DNA of 64,000 nucleotides from Arion vulgaris (taxonomy: Eukaryota; Mollusca; Gastropoda; Stylommatophora; Arionidae), in assembly GCA_020796225.1 (NCBI GenBank), contig CM036753.1, positions 1,612,001 to 1,676,000 of the forward strand. Direction: 5' to 3'. A program made the position numbers and the translations under genes. Within the stretch, counting starts at the first letter, position 1, and each line of letters opens with the position of its first letter. Below are positions 45,419-57,827 of this stretch, piece by piece. Under the pieces are notes generated by a model, which had not been told where the DNA came from, did not search any database, and saw only the letters and a program-made list of their open reading frames with translations.

Positions 45419-47977
45419 CACCCGTGTGGTGCCGTGGCTCGCAAAGGGAGCAAAGAATAGTAACACTGCGACCTACAAGGCTTCGAGGCGACTGAGGTAA
45501 AGGCTAAGGGAAGCTACCCTAGTAAATAAAAAGCGTCGCAGAAATCGGATGTACTGGTCTACTTGTAGGCACATAACTGACACAACGTACAATCGCTCTT
45601 ATGCTCAGATCAAATATAGATCACACTGAATGGTTAACAAGTGTTCGATATGAAGAACTGACACAACGTACAATCGCTCTTATGCTCAGATCAAATATAG
45701 ATCACACTGAATGGTTTAACAAGTGTTCGATATGAAGAACTGACACAACGTACAATCGCTCTTATGCTCAGATCAAATATAGATCACACTGAATGGTTTA
45801 ACAAGTGTTCGATATGAAGAACTGACACAACGTACAATCGCTCTTATGCTCAGATCAAATATAGATCACACTGAATGGTTTAACAAGTGTTCGATATGAA
45901 GAACTGACACAACGTACAATCGCTCTTATGCTCAGATCAAATATAGATCACACTGAATGGTTTAACAAGTGTTCGATATGAAGAACTGACACAACGTACA
46001 ATCGCTCTTATGCTCAGATCAAATATAGATCACACTGAATGGTTTAACAAGTGTTCGATATGAAGAACTGACACAATGTACAATCGCTCTTATGCTCAGA
46101 TCAAATATAGATCACACTGAATGGTTTAACAAGTGTTCGATATGAAGAACTGACACAACGTACAATCGCTCTTATGCTCAGATCAAAAATAGATCACACT
46201 GAATGGTTTAACAAGTGTTCGATATGAAGAACTGACACAACGTACAATCGCTCTAATCTCAGATCAAATATAGATCACACTGAATGGTTTAACAAGTGTT
46301 CGATATGAAGAACTGACACAACGTACAATCGCTCTTATGCTCAGATCAAAAATAGATCACACTGAATGGTTTAACAAGTGTTCGATATGAAGAACTGACA
46401 CAACGTACAATCGCTCTAATCTCAGATCAAATATAGATCACACTGAATGGTTTAACAAGTGTTCGATATGAAGAACTGACACAACGTACAATCGCTCTTA
46501 TGCTCAGATCAAATATAGATCACACTGAATGGTTAACAAGTGTTCGATATGAAGAACTGACACAACGTACAATCGCTCTTATGCTCAGATCAAATATAGA
46601 TCACACTGAATGGTTTAACAAGTGTTCGATATGAAGAACTGACACAACGTACAATCGCTCTTATGCTCAGATCAAATATAGATCACACTGAATGGTTTAA
46701 CAAATGTTCGATATGAAGAACTGACACAACGTACAATCGCTCTTATGCTCAGATCAAATATAGATCACACTGAATGGTTTAACAAATGTTCGATATGAAG
46801 AACTGACACAACGTACAATCGCTCTTATGCTCAGATCAAATATAGATCACACTGAATGGTTTAACAAGTGTTCGATATGAAGAACTGACACAACGTACAA
46901 TCGCTCTTATGCTCAGATCAAAAATAGATCACACTGAATGGTTTAACAAATGTTCGATATGAAGAACTGACACAACGTACAATCGCTCTTATGCTCAGAT
47001 CAAATATAGATCACACTGAATGGTTTAACAAATGTTCGATATGAAGAACTGACACATCGTACAATCGCTCTTATGCTCAGATCAAATATAGATCACACTG
47101 AATGGTTTAACAAGTGTTCAATATGAAGAACTGACACAACGTACAATCGCTCTTATGCTCAGATCAAATATAGATCACACTGAATGGTTTAACAAGTGTT
47201 CGATATGAAGAACTGACACAACGTACAATCGCTCTTATGCTCAGATCAAATATAGATCACACTGAATGGTTTAACAAGTGTTCGATATGAAGAACTGACA
47301 CAACGTACAATCGCTCTTATGCTCAGATCAAATATAGATCACACTGAATGGTTTAACAAGTGTTCGATATGAAGAACTGGCACAACGTACAATCGCTCTT
47401 ATGCTCAGATCAAATATAGATCACACTGAATGGTTTAACAAGTGTTCGATATGAAGAACTGACACAACGTACAATCGCTCTTATGCTCAGATCAAATATA
47501 GATCACACTGAATGGTTTAACAAGTGTTCGATATGAAGAACTGACACAACGTACAATCGCTCTTATGCTCAGATCAAATATAGATCACACTGAATGGTTT
47601 AACAAGTGTTCGATATGAAGAACTGACACAACGTACAATCGCTCTTATGCTCAGATCAAATATAGATCACACTGAATGGTTTAACAAGTGTTCGATATGA
47701 AGAACTGACACAACGTACAATCGCTCTTATGCTCAGATCAAATATAGATCACACTGAATGGTTTAACAAGTGTTCGATATGAAGAACTGACACAACGTAC
47801 AATCGCTTTTATGCTCAGATCAAATATAGATCACACTAAATGGTTTAACAAATGTTCGATATGAAGAACTGACACAACGTACAATCGCTCTTATGCTCAG
47901 ATCAAATATAGATCACACTGAATGGTTTAACAAGTGTTCGATATGAAGCGTAGGAAGAAGAAGAAGAAGAGAAGAAG
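45419..47977 (+). mobile_element. S1 with a 2.4 kb internal expansion
   Basis: S1 start acccgtgtggtgccgtggct at 45420, core to about 45570, then an 82 bp segment of S1's own 3' half repeated about 29 times, then the tail gaagcgtaggaagaagaaga. Perfect 12 bp target duplication ATCAAATAACAA at 45407-45418 and 47978-47989. Confidence 0.95.
45572..47946. repeat. Minisatellite, 82 bp x about 29, inside S1
   Basis: Unit gaactgacacaacgtacaat, cgctcttatgctcagatcaa, atatagatcacactgaatgg, tttaacaagtgttcgatatg, aa. Few variants (aaaatag, aatctcag, caaatg), some recurring at regular spacing. Confidence 0.98.
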
Positions 47978-47989
47978 ATCAAATAACAA

Positions 47990-50525
47990 GCGACTAAATA
48001 GTTTGCTCACCTGACACAATCACCTGGTATCATCTACAACACCTGACACAATCACCTGGTATCATCTACAACACCTGACACAATCACCTGGTATCATCTA
48101 CAACACCTGGCACAATCACCTGGTATCATCTACAACACCTGACACAATCACCTGGTATCATCTACAACACCTGACACAATCACCTGGTATCATCTACAAC
48201 ACCTGACACAATCACCTGGTATCATCTACAACACCTGACACAATCACCTGGTATCATCTACAACACCTGCCACAATCACCTGGTATCATCTACAACACCT
48301 GACACAATCACCTGGTATCATCTACAACACCTGACACAATCACCTGGTATCATCTACATCACCTGACACAATCACCTGGTATCATCTACAACACCTGACA
48401 CAATCACCTGGTATCATCTACAACACCTGACACAATCACCTGGTATCATCTACAACACCTGACACAATCACCTGGTATCATCTACAACACCTGACACAAT
48501 CACCTGGTATCATCTACAACACCTGACACAATCACCTGGTATCATCTACAACACCTGACACAATCACCTGGTATCATCTACAACACCTGACACAATCACC
48601 TGGTATCATCTACAACACCTGACACAATCACCTGTTATCATCTACAACACCTGACACAATCACCTGGTATCATCTACAACACCTGACACAATCACCTGGT
48701 ATCATCTACAACACCTGACACAATCACCTGGTATCATCTACAACACCTGACACAATCACCTGGTATCATCTACAACACCTGACAAATGCACCTGGTATCA
48801 TCTACAACACCTGACACAATCACCTGGTATCATCTACAACACCTGACACAATCACCTGGTATCATCTACAACACCTGACACAATCACCTGGTATCATCTA
48901 CAACACCTGACACAATCACCTGGTATCATCTACAACACCTGACACAATCACCTGGTATCATCTACAACACCTGACACAATCACCTGGTATCATCTACAAC
49001 ACCTGACACAATCACCTGGTATCATCTACAACACCTGACACAATCACCTGGTATCATCTACAACACTGATCACAATCACCTGGTATCATCTACAACACCT
49101 GACACAATCACCTGGTATCATCTACAACACTGACAAATCACCTGGTATCATCTACAACACCTGAAAATCACCTGGTATCATCACAACACCTGACACAATC
49201 ACCTGGTATCATCTACAACACCTGACACAATACCTGGCATCTACAACACCTGACACAATCACCTGGTATCATCTACAACACCTGACACAATCACCTGGTA
49301 TCATCTACAACACCTGACAAAATGACCTGGTATCATCTACAACACCTGACAAAATACCTGGATCATCTAAACACCTACAAATCACCTGTATCATCTACAA
49401 CACCTGACAAATACCTGGTATCATCTACAACACCTGACACAATACCTGGTATCATCTACAACACCTGACAAAATGACTGGTATCATCTACAACACCTGAC
49501 AAATCACCTGGTATCACAACACTGACAAATCACCTGGTATCATCTACAACACCTGACAAATACCTGGTCATCTACAACACCTGACAAATCACCTGGTATC
49601 ATCTACAACACCTGACAAATCACCTGGTATCATCTACAACACCTGACACAAATCACCTGGTATCATCTACAACACCTGACACAATCACCTGGTATCATCT
49701 ACAACCCCTGACACAATCACCTGGTATCATCTACAACACCTGACAAAATCACCTGGTATCATCTACAACACCTGACAAAATGACCTGGTATCATCTACAA
49801 CACCTGACAAAATGACCTGGTATCATCTACAACACCTAACAAAATGACCTGGTATCATCTACAACACCTAAAAATGACTGACATCTACACCCAACAAAAT
49901 GATCCTGGTATCATTTACAACACCAACAAAATGACTGATATCACATACCTGACAAAATGATCTGTATCATCTACAACACCTGACAAATGATGTTTCCCAC
50001 AAAAGGACAAAATGATCGGTATCATCTACAACACCTGACAAAATGATCTGGTATCATCTACAACACCTGACAAAATGCACTGTATCATAACACCGACAAA
50101 TGATCTGTATCATCTACAACACCTGACAAAATGCCTGACAAAATGATCTGGTATCATCTACAACACCTGACAAATGCCTGACAAATGATCTGGATATCTA
50201 CACACTGACAAAATGCTGACAAATGCACTGGTATCATCTACAACACCTGACAAAATGACCTGGTATCATCTTCAACACCTGACAAAATGCCTGACAAAAT
50301 GATCTAGTATCATCTACAACACCTGACAATGCCTGACAAATGCACTAATATCATCTACAACACCTGACAAATGATCTGATCATCTACAACAGTTCATAAA
50401 ATATAATAAATGCAGAGCAAGAGGAAGACCACGCAAACGATGGGGTGACGGGATCACGAACAACTTTAGAGAAATGAATACCAACTTACAAAGTGCATTA
50501 GACAAGGCAGGAAGATCCTGACATC
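47990..50525 (+). mobile_element. LINE B-like relic, second part, split by a 32 bp array
   Basis: 47990-48010 continues the frame ...QATK.FAHL, matching KQRMKWFGHL of LINE B. After the array, 50395-50525 reads RARGRPRKRWGDGITNNF then LQSALDKAGRS, the end of the same protein. Roughly 75 nt are expected between these points; instead there are about 2.4 kb. Confidence 0.82.
48008..50392. repeat. Minisatellite, 32 bp x about 73
   Basis: Unit cacctgacacaatcacctgg plus tatcatctacaa. Read in the LINE frame a unit gives HLTQSPGIIYN, alignable to HL...VFYN of LINE B. So the unit appears to be LINE coding sequence. From about 49070 on the units lose many single bases and mix aaaatgacctgg variants. Confidence 0.97.
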
Positions 50526-51340
50526 TCTCCTCCATCAGCTCACTGATGTACAATGGAGGAAGATAAGAAGATCTGTACATCTCTCCTCCATCAGCTCATT
50601 GATGTACAATGGAGGAAGACAAGAGGATCCGTACATCTCTCCCTCCATCAGCTCACTGATGTACAATGGAGGAAGACAAGAAGATCCGTACATCTCTCCC
50701 TCCATCAGCTCACTGATGTACAATGGAGGAAGACAAGAAGATCCTGACATCTCTCCCTCCATCAGCTCACTGATGTACAATGGAGGAAGACAAGAGGATC
50801 CTGACATCTCTCCCTCCATCAGCTCACTGATGTACAATGGAGGAAGACAAGAAGATCCTGACATCTCTCCCTCCATCAGCTCACTGATGTACAATGGAGG
50901 AAGACAAGAGGATCCGTACATCTCTCCCTCCATCAGCTCACTGATGTACAATGGAGGAAGACAAGAAGATCCGTACATCTCTCCCTCCATCAGCTCACTG
51001 ATGTACAATGGAGGAAGACAAGAAGATCCGGACATCTCTCCCTCCATCAGCTCACTGATGTACAATGGAGGAAGACAAGAAGATCCGGACATCTCTTCCT
51101 CCATCAGCTCACTGATGTACAATGGAGGAAGATAAGAAGATCCTGACATCTCTCCCTCCATCAGCTCACTGATGTACAATGGAGGAAGACAAGAAAATGT
51201 TGACATCTCTCCCTCCATCAGCTCACTGATGTACAATGGAGGAAGACAAGAAAATGTTGACATCTCTCCCTCCATCAGCTCACTGATGTACAATGGAGGA
51301 AGACAAGAAAATGTTGACATCTCCCCAACACGTCCCTCCC
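50523..51340. repeat. Minisatellite, 57 bp x 14
   Basis: Unit tccctccatcagctcactga, tgtacaatggaggaagacaa, gaagatccgtacatctc. It starts in the LINE's last codons and ends in LINE-like 3' sequence (gtggtacaacagaagaagag). Confidence 0.97.
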
Positions 51341-51419
51341 TGTGGTACAACAGAAGAAGAGGAAGAAGAATATTGTTTGACTTCAAAATTTTAGACTGTT
51401 ATAGTTCTCTGCCAATTAG

Positions 51420-51771
51420 AGTGAGAGAGTGAGAGAGAGTGAGAGAGAGAGTGAGAGAGAGAGAGAAACAGAGGGGGAGAGAGATAGACAGAGAGAGAGT
51501 GTGTGAGAGAGAGAGACAGACAGAGGGAGAGAGACAGACAGAGAGAGAGAGTGGGAGAGAGAGAGAGACAGACAGACAGAGGGAGAGAGAGACAGACACA
51601 GAGAGAGAGAGAGTGGGAGAGAGAGAGACAGACAGACAGAGGGAGAGAGAGATAGACAGAGAGAGAGTGAGAGTGGGAGAGAGAGAGACAGACAGACAGA
51701 GAGAGACAGACACAGAGAGAGAGAGAGAGAGAGTGGGAGAGAGAGAGACAGACACTTAGAGAGAGAAAGAG
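51420..51771. repeat. GA-rich low-complexity tract
   Basis: (GA)n with interspersed gtgg, gaca and caga. A higher repeat of about 60-70 bp (gagtgggagagagagaga ... cagacagacaga) is visible four times. Purine strand is plus. Confidence 0.95.
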
Positions 51772-51844
51772 AGAACGAAAGTCATGAAATACTTGCAATT
51801 TATGTATATGTAAATTATCGTAACTACCAGTATCACATGGGATT

Positions 51845-52085
51845 TACGTGTGAAATTGTTGACAACCATAACGGCTCTCGGTTCAACCCAGCTTCCACTG
51901 GCTACCAGAGAAACACTGGAAAGTAAAAGTAACAGACGCAATGTTGGTCACATCAAACACCGCGTACCGTCAGTCAACGAAAGATATGCACCTAACACAG
52001 TATTCATCATGGTATTCCTCATGGTATTTCCCATGGTATTCCTCGTGGTATTCACAATGGTATAAAAACGGATTCCTTTACTTTA
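51845..52085 (+). mobile_element. tRNA-derived SINE body, 5'-truncated
   Basis: aaccataacggctctcggtt, taccagagaaacactggaaa, agtcaacgaaag and end ggattcctttactttacc match 58494-58680. 52005-52065 has a 15 bp unit (atggtattcctc) amplified four to five times. Confidence 0.78.
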
Positions 52086-52089
52086 CCAA

Positions 52090-52325
52090 TATCGTATTTG
52101 CATAAACAAGCAGAGTGACTAAGATGTTCCTCCTGACATGAATGCTACATATACCATGGGTTGGCAGAAAATCAGTTGTAAAATTAAAAGAAAACAGGAT
52201 CAAAAGATGCATTCTAAGTTAAGTTCAAAGGTTACAAGTCAAGTGTATTGTTATATTGTATAGTATGAAAGGTTAGCTGACATGATTGCACTTCCTCTAG
52301 GTTCCTAGGTCTTCAGTCTATTTCA
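52090..52325. other. No recognisable feature
   Basis: Unique AT-rich sequence. Confidence 0.6.
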
Positions 52326-52329
52326 GCAG

Positions 52330-53130
52330 ATGACGAAGTATCTCCTCGAAAATAAGCTCACGATATTCAGCTCAAATGTGAAATCTGTGTTTCTGTATGA
52401 CTCGGAAACGTGGCGAGTCACTAGGTCAGATATGAATAATATTCAGACCTTTGTCAACGGATATCTTGGGTGGATTCTCAGACTGAGATGGTATGACAGT
52501 CGATGGATTCTCAGACTGAGATGGTATGACAGTCGATGGATTCTCAGACTGAGATGGTATGACAGTCGATGGATTCTCAGACTGAGATGGTATGACAGTC
52601 GATGGATTCTCAGACTGAGATGGTATGACAGTCGATGGATTCTCAGACTGAGATGGTATGATAGTCGATGGATTCTCAGACTGAGATGGTATGACAGTCG
52701 ATGGATTCTCAGACTGAGATGGTATGACAGTCGATGGATTCTCAGACTGAGATGGTATGACAGTCGATGGATTCTCAGACTGAGATGGTATGACAGTCGA
52801 TGGATTCTCAGACTGAGATGGTATGACAGAGAGGAAAACCAAGATCTGTGTAGAAGAACAGGACAGGAACACAGGTTAAGAGGAGAAAATGGCGATGGGT
52901 CGGGCATACCCTACAGAAGACACAGTCGTGTCACCAGATAAGCACTTGAGTGAAACCCGCAAGGAAAACGAAAAAGAGGACGTCTTAAACAGACCTGGAG
53001 ACGAAGTCTCCTTGAGGAACTGAAGGATGCTTGGCTATCATGGGAGACCACACAGAAAATAGCCAGAGACCTGGAAAAGTGGCGAACAACTGTTGATGTC
53101 CTATGCTCCACGAGGAGCGGAGAGGAATAA
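52330..53130 (+). mobile_element. LINE relic with an in-frame coding minisatellite
   Basis: Starts NKLTIFSSNVKSVFLYDSET, WRVT, then IQTFVNGYLGWILRLRWYD. The eleven codons WILRLRWYDSR are then repeated 11 times without breaking the frame. It resumes NQDLCRRTGQE, shifts frame, and reads NPQGKRKRGRLKQTWRRSLL, IARDLEKWRTTVDVLCSTRS. Typical members have a single ...LR.ILRIRWPD... at this point. Same protein type as 11868-12080. Confidence 0.92.
52470..52825. repeat. Minisatellite, 33 bp x 11, within LINE ORF
   Basis: Unit ggattctcagactgagatgg plus tatgacagtcgat, almost perfectly uniform. Confidence 0.98.
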
Positions 53131-53227
53131 GTCAAGTTATTCATGCTGATAGTACCCATACTTTGATAGTTATATACATGTCTGATGTGTCCTCGCACGG
53201 ATAACTGATATGTAATAGGTTTTCTCT

Positions 53228-53340
53228 CAAATCTCTGTGACGAACGTCGGGCTGAATGGATTAGAGCGCAGTCTCTCATTCGGGAGACCCAGGTTCGAAG
53301 CAATGGAGTTGACCAAGAAGGTTTTTTTAATGTCGTGAGA
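53228..53340 (+). mobile_element. tRNA-like sequence, SINE head
   Basis: GTCGGGCTGAATGGATTAGA (A-box) and, about 25 bp on, CCCAGGTTCGAAGC (B-box GGTTCGA). An anticodon-arm-like tctctcattcgggaga stem lies between. The acceptor arms do not pair, so it is a SINE head or tRNA pseudogene. A T-run follows. Confidence 0.5.
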
Positions 53341-53384
53341 ATAAATACAACATTCTAACATGAACAGTTTTGTGGTGACCACAT

Positions 53385-53780
53385 TGACCATGCGACCATT
53401 ACATTCAGTAGCATCATTGACCATGCGACCATTACATTCAGCAGGAACATTGACCATGCGACCATTACATTCAGCAGGAACATTGACCATGCGACCATTA
53501 CATTCAGCAGCATCATTGACCATGCGACCATTACATTCAGTAGCATCATTGACCATGCGACCATTACATTCAGCAGGAACATTGACCATGCGACCATTAC
53601 ATTCAGCAGCATCATTGGCCATGCGACCATTACATTCAGTAGGAACATTGACCATGCGACCATTACATTCAGCAGCATTATTGGCCATGCGACCATTACA
53701 TTCAGTAGGAACATTGACCATGCGACCATTACATTCAGTAGCATCATTGACCATGCGACCATTACATTCAGCAGGATCAT
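53385..53780. repeat. Minisatellite, 30-33 bp x 13
   Basis: Unit attgaccatgcgaccattac plus attcagcaggaac, with 30 bp variants (cagtagcatc). Confidence 0.96.
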
Positions 53781-53904
53781 GTCCTCACCCCCTCCCCTAC
53801 ATCCCAACCGGTCCGACACCGTCCTAAAAATACATGTTTATGTTTAATAAAAGGTATTTACCAAATAATTTCAGTCACAAGATCACATCTACTTCTATAA
53901 CCGA

Positions 53905-54165
53905 GTCATCCTCAAGGACAAGACGATCATCCTCAAGGACAAGATGGTCATCCTCAAGGACAAGACGGGCATCCTCAAGGACAAGACGGTCATCCTCAAG
54001 GACAAGACGGCCATCCTCAAGGACAAGACGGTCATCCTCAAGAACAAGACGGTCATCCTCAGGAACAAAACGGTCATGGAGAGAATCATCATCATATGAC
54101 AGAACGGTCATGGATAAATCATCATCATGTGCCAGAACGGTCATGGAGAAATCATCATCATCAAC
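53905..54165. repeat. Minisatellite, 21 bp x 8, then 33-39 bp x 3
   Basis: First unit gtcatcctcaaggacaagac g, then gaacggtcatggagaaatca tcatcat. Two related arrays run together. Confidence 0.93.
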
Positions 54166-54221
54166 ATCATGGAGCCATGTCAGCTGTAGAAGACGATTAT
54201 GAATCTCTACAAATGTCTGTC

Positions 54222-54864
54222 CTTAAAACTGACTATGTCCCGATGTTGACATTATTCCGTGACAAGAAACCATGCAATCTAGACATTATTCCATGACAAG
54301 AAACCATGCAATCTAGACATTATTCCTTGACAAGAAACCATGCAATCTAGACATTATTCCGTGACAAGAAACCATGCAATCTAGACATTATTCCGTGACA
54401 AGAAACCATGCAATCTAGACATTATTCCGTGACAAGAAACCATGCAATCTAGACATTATTCCGTGACAAGAAACCATGCAATCTAGACATTATTCCGTGA
54501 CAAGAAACCATGCAATCTAGACATTATTCCGTGACAAGAAACCATGCAATCTAGACATTATTCCGTGACAAGAAACCATGCAATCTAGACATTATTCCGT
54601 GACAAGAAACCATGCAATCTAGACATTATTCCGTGACAAGAAACCATGCAATCTAGACATTATTCCGTGACAAGAAACCATGCAATCTAGACATTATTCC
54701 GTGACAAGAAACCATGCAATCTAGACATTATTCCGTGACAAGAAACCATGCAATCTAGACATTATTCCATGACAAGAAACCATGCAATCTAGACATTATT
54801 CCGTGACAAGAAACCATGCAATCTAGACATTATTCCGTGACAAGAAACCATGCAATCTAGACAT
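54222..54864. repeat. Minisatellite, 34 bp x 19
   Basis: Unit gtgacaagaaaccatgcaat plus ctagacattattcc, very uniform. 34 is not divisible by three so no long frame forms. Confidence 0.98.
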
Positions 54865-54946
54865 TTCTCTCTTTGTTGTTGTCAACCTCGTCTGCCATTA
54901 ATTTTGCCGGTTGTCACTACGTATTCTACGACTCCCTTTCCCCCCC

Positions 54947-55110
54947 CTTACATGCATACAGGATGATGATGGTATCTTTCTTATATTGATAAGTTGTTAT
55001 CTGTGTATGAACACTTTCAGTACATCAACATTACATGCATACAGGATGATGATGGTATCTTTCTTATATTGATAAGTTGTTATCTGTGTATGAACACTTT
55101 CAGTACATCA
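54947..55110. repeat. Duplication, about 82 bp x 2
   Basis: acatgcatacaggatgatga ... cagtacatcaacatt occurs twice in a row. Confidence 0.93.
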
Positions 55111-56425
55111 ACATTAGTCATTTTAGTAGTCCATGGAATTCTTAGCATTCTCCGGTATAACTAACTATTTCTATGTGGTTTCCAGTGATTTTTCTGTCTG
55201 TTTATTTATTGTCTATGACTCACATTGACAGTATTGACTCTATGTAGCAATGAAGGACACTCTTTCTGATTTCAACAGAGAACGACTTGAATATAATGCC
55301 TTTCATTTTCTGACATGCTGCTTGTCTCTCTCTCTCTCTCTCTCGATCGTTCTTTTTCGGCCTTTTTGATCATTCTTATTGTGATTTATAAACAGCCTTT
55401 GCCAAGAACGTTTGTTTTACGTCACATCTTCAGTACCATTTGGAGCTCTGGTGCGTGTCCTTCGGCGACGTGTCCGATTTCAACCAGCGTTTACTGGGTT
55501 CGCTCTCCGTCAGCCTTTGACTGTCCCCAGCCGACCTGCAAGGCAGCAGGCTGCTATTTTCTTGTATAGTAGCAACCCTTAGACGACAACCCTCCTGTGT
55601 TGTTGAGCGTCATCTACTCAGGTTACCAGTCTTTATTTGGACTACTTGGTTTGCCTGCCGTAGAGTTTTGTGTACGGTTTACTCCGTTAGCCTTTGATTG
55701 TCTCCAATCTAACTACAAGGCAGTAGCAGTTCCCTGCGAGCGGAAACGCGTACTGGATTCAAGCTTCTGCTGGGCTTTCCAGTTTTTCTGCACATTTGGG
55801 TGGTCCGCTGACCCTACGCCTGCCATGCCTTTTCGTCGCTTCACCATCAGCGCCGTACATGTCTGCACCAACGTTAGGCCCACCCGTGCATCGTTCGCAT
55901 GCGTGTTTGCTCTGCTTCGGTGCCTGTCCACCGTGCCTATTGGTTCTCACCGTGCACACATTCACCATGCCTCTAACCTGCCTAAACACACGAAGCTCAA
56001 CTCGGGCCCCCACTTCAGGGCTCCGAGTTTTGCCCTATGTGGACCACGTTTAACTCATCTCGGTCCAAGTTTTGCTACACGCGGGCCTACGTTTCTTCTC
56101 TGGATGCACCCCTCATGCCTTTATGTTTATCCGTTCAGTTTTTCCCATTGGCCGGGAGAGATGTGCATTCATAGTCACTCTGGGATTCCGCTTGTCTGTG
56201 TTGCGAGCGGAAATCATCCAACGTGACTACGTCTGCATCACTACTTAAACCAGAGTAGCTCTCCCTCGATCCCTACCCGCTTAGCCACACAAGATCTGTT
56301 ACCAGGGTCACCACGTGGAGGTGGGGTAGGATCGTGATTAGTGCCAGCTTACTAATCCTGGTGCGGCGTTGTTCCTATGCACCTTTGACCCCGCATGCTG
56401 CTTTTGCATAGTCTATTCTATTCTT
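55111..56425 (+). other. GC-rich island, possible retroelement 5' region
   Basis: Clearly richer in G+C than its surroundings. A roughly 70 bp motif occurs twice, diverged (cagcctttgactgtccccag at 55511 and tagcctttgattgtctccaa at 55690, each followed by caaggcagyag). A hairpin GATTAGT...ACTAATC lies at 56335-56357. A 209-codon plus frame (55597-56226) has no recognisable domain and is rich in H, P, S and C. I take this as non-coding, maybe a LINE 5' UTR or promoter segment. Confidence 0.4.
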
Positions 56426-56427
56426 TA

Positions 56428-57595
56428 TTTCTCATCTGTATCTACCATCTAATGTTATCAAGATTTCAATCTGTATCTACCATCTAATGTTATCAAGATT
56501 TCAATCTGTATCTACCATCTAATGTTATCAAGATTTCAATCTGTATCTACCATCTGATGTTATCAAGATTTCAATCTGTATCTACCATCTAATGTTATCA
56601 AGATTTCAATCTGTATCTACCATCTAATGTTATCAAGATTTCAATCTGTATCTACCATCTGATGTTATCAAGATTTCAATCTGTATCTACCATCTAATGT
56701 TATCAAGATTTCAATCTGTATCTACCATCTGATGTTAGCAAGATTTCAATCTGTATCTACCATCTGATGTTATGAAGATTTCAATCTGTATCTACCATCT
56801 GATGTTATCAAGATTTCAATCTGTATCTACCATCTGATGTTATCAAAATTTCAATCTGTATCTACCATCTGATGTTATGAAGATTTCAATCTGTATCTAC
56901 CATCTGATGTTATCAAGATTTCAATCTGTATCTACCATCTGATGTTATCAAGATTTCAATCTGTATCTACCATCTGATGTTATCAAGATTTCAATTTGTA
57001 TCTACCATCTGATGTTATCAAGATTTCAATCTGTATCTATCATCTGATGTTATCAAGATTTCAATCTGTATCTACCATCTGATGTTATCAAGATTTCAAT
57101 CTACATCTACCTTCTGATGTTATCAAGATTTCAATCTGTATCTACCATCTGATGTTATCAAGATTTCAATCTACATCTACCATCTGATGTTATCAAGATT
57201 TCAATCTGTATCTACCATCTGATGTTATCAAGATTTCAATCTGTATCTACCATCTGATGTTATCAAGATTTCAATCTGTATCTACCATCTGATGTTATCA
57301 AGATTTCAATTTGTATCTACCATCTGATGTTATCAAGATTTCAATCTGTATCTATCATCTGATGTTATCAAGATTTCAATCTGTATCTACCATCTGATGT
57401 TATCAAGATTTCAATCTACATCTACCTTCTGATGTTATCAAGATTTCAATCTGTATCTACCATCTGATGTTATCAAGATTTCAATCTGTATCTACCATCT
57501 GATGTTATCAAGATTTCAATCTACATCTACCTTCTGATGTTAGCAAGATTTCAATCTACATCTACCTTCTGGTGTTACCAAGATTTCAATGTACT
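56428..57595. repeat. Minisatellite, 35 bp x 33
   Basis: Unit aatctgtatctaccatctga plus tgttatcaagatttc. Variants at one site (taatg/gatg) and ctaca/ctgta are clustered; a block of five or six units is repeated (compare 57000-57120 and 57310-57430). Confidence 0.98.
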
Positions 57596-57689
57596 TAAAT
57601 TGAATACTTTATCTTGGCTCTCCCCCGCCTCTCCCCACCTACCCACTTCCCGTTTACTTTGATGGTAAATTTTGAAGTAATATGTGTGT

Positions 57690-57800
57690 TTTTTTAGTAG
57701 AAATACGTAAACTTAACATTAAGTAGCTTTACAAAGTACAAAAACAAAATGCGGCAACGTGTTGATCAAACGGCCTTTATCAAGCAAATGATACAAGAAT
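57690..57800 (-). mobile_element. Penelope-like element 3' end, short remnant
   Basis: The reverse complement reads TTTGCTTGATAAAGGCCGTT, TGATCAACACGTTGC, then TTTTTGTACTTTGTAAAGCT, matching 22280-22375. The GAAA of the hammerhead-like motif is lost. Confidence 0.7.
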
Positions 57801-57827
57801 AAACGTGGTACACGACGATGGTCCTAT

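Noticed and set aside
51391..51798. Serine/leucine-rich frames in the GA-rich tract
   Set aside because: Low-complexity sequence opens frames in several registers.
52426..52907. Minus-strand frames of SQSENPSTVIP type
   Set aside because: Antisense shadow of the in-frame 33 bp LINE array.
53228..53340. Functional tRNA gene
   Set aside because: A and B boxes are present but the acceptor arms do not pair and the D-arm is poor; better explained as SINE head or pseudogene.
55597..56226. 209-residue frame as a gene
   Set aside because: No recognisable domain; overlapping frames on both strands are also open, as expected for a GC-rich stretch; the composition looks non-coding.
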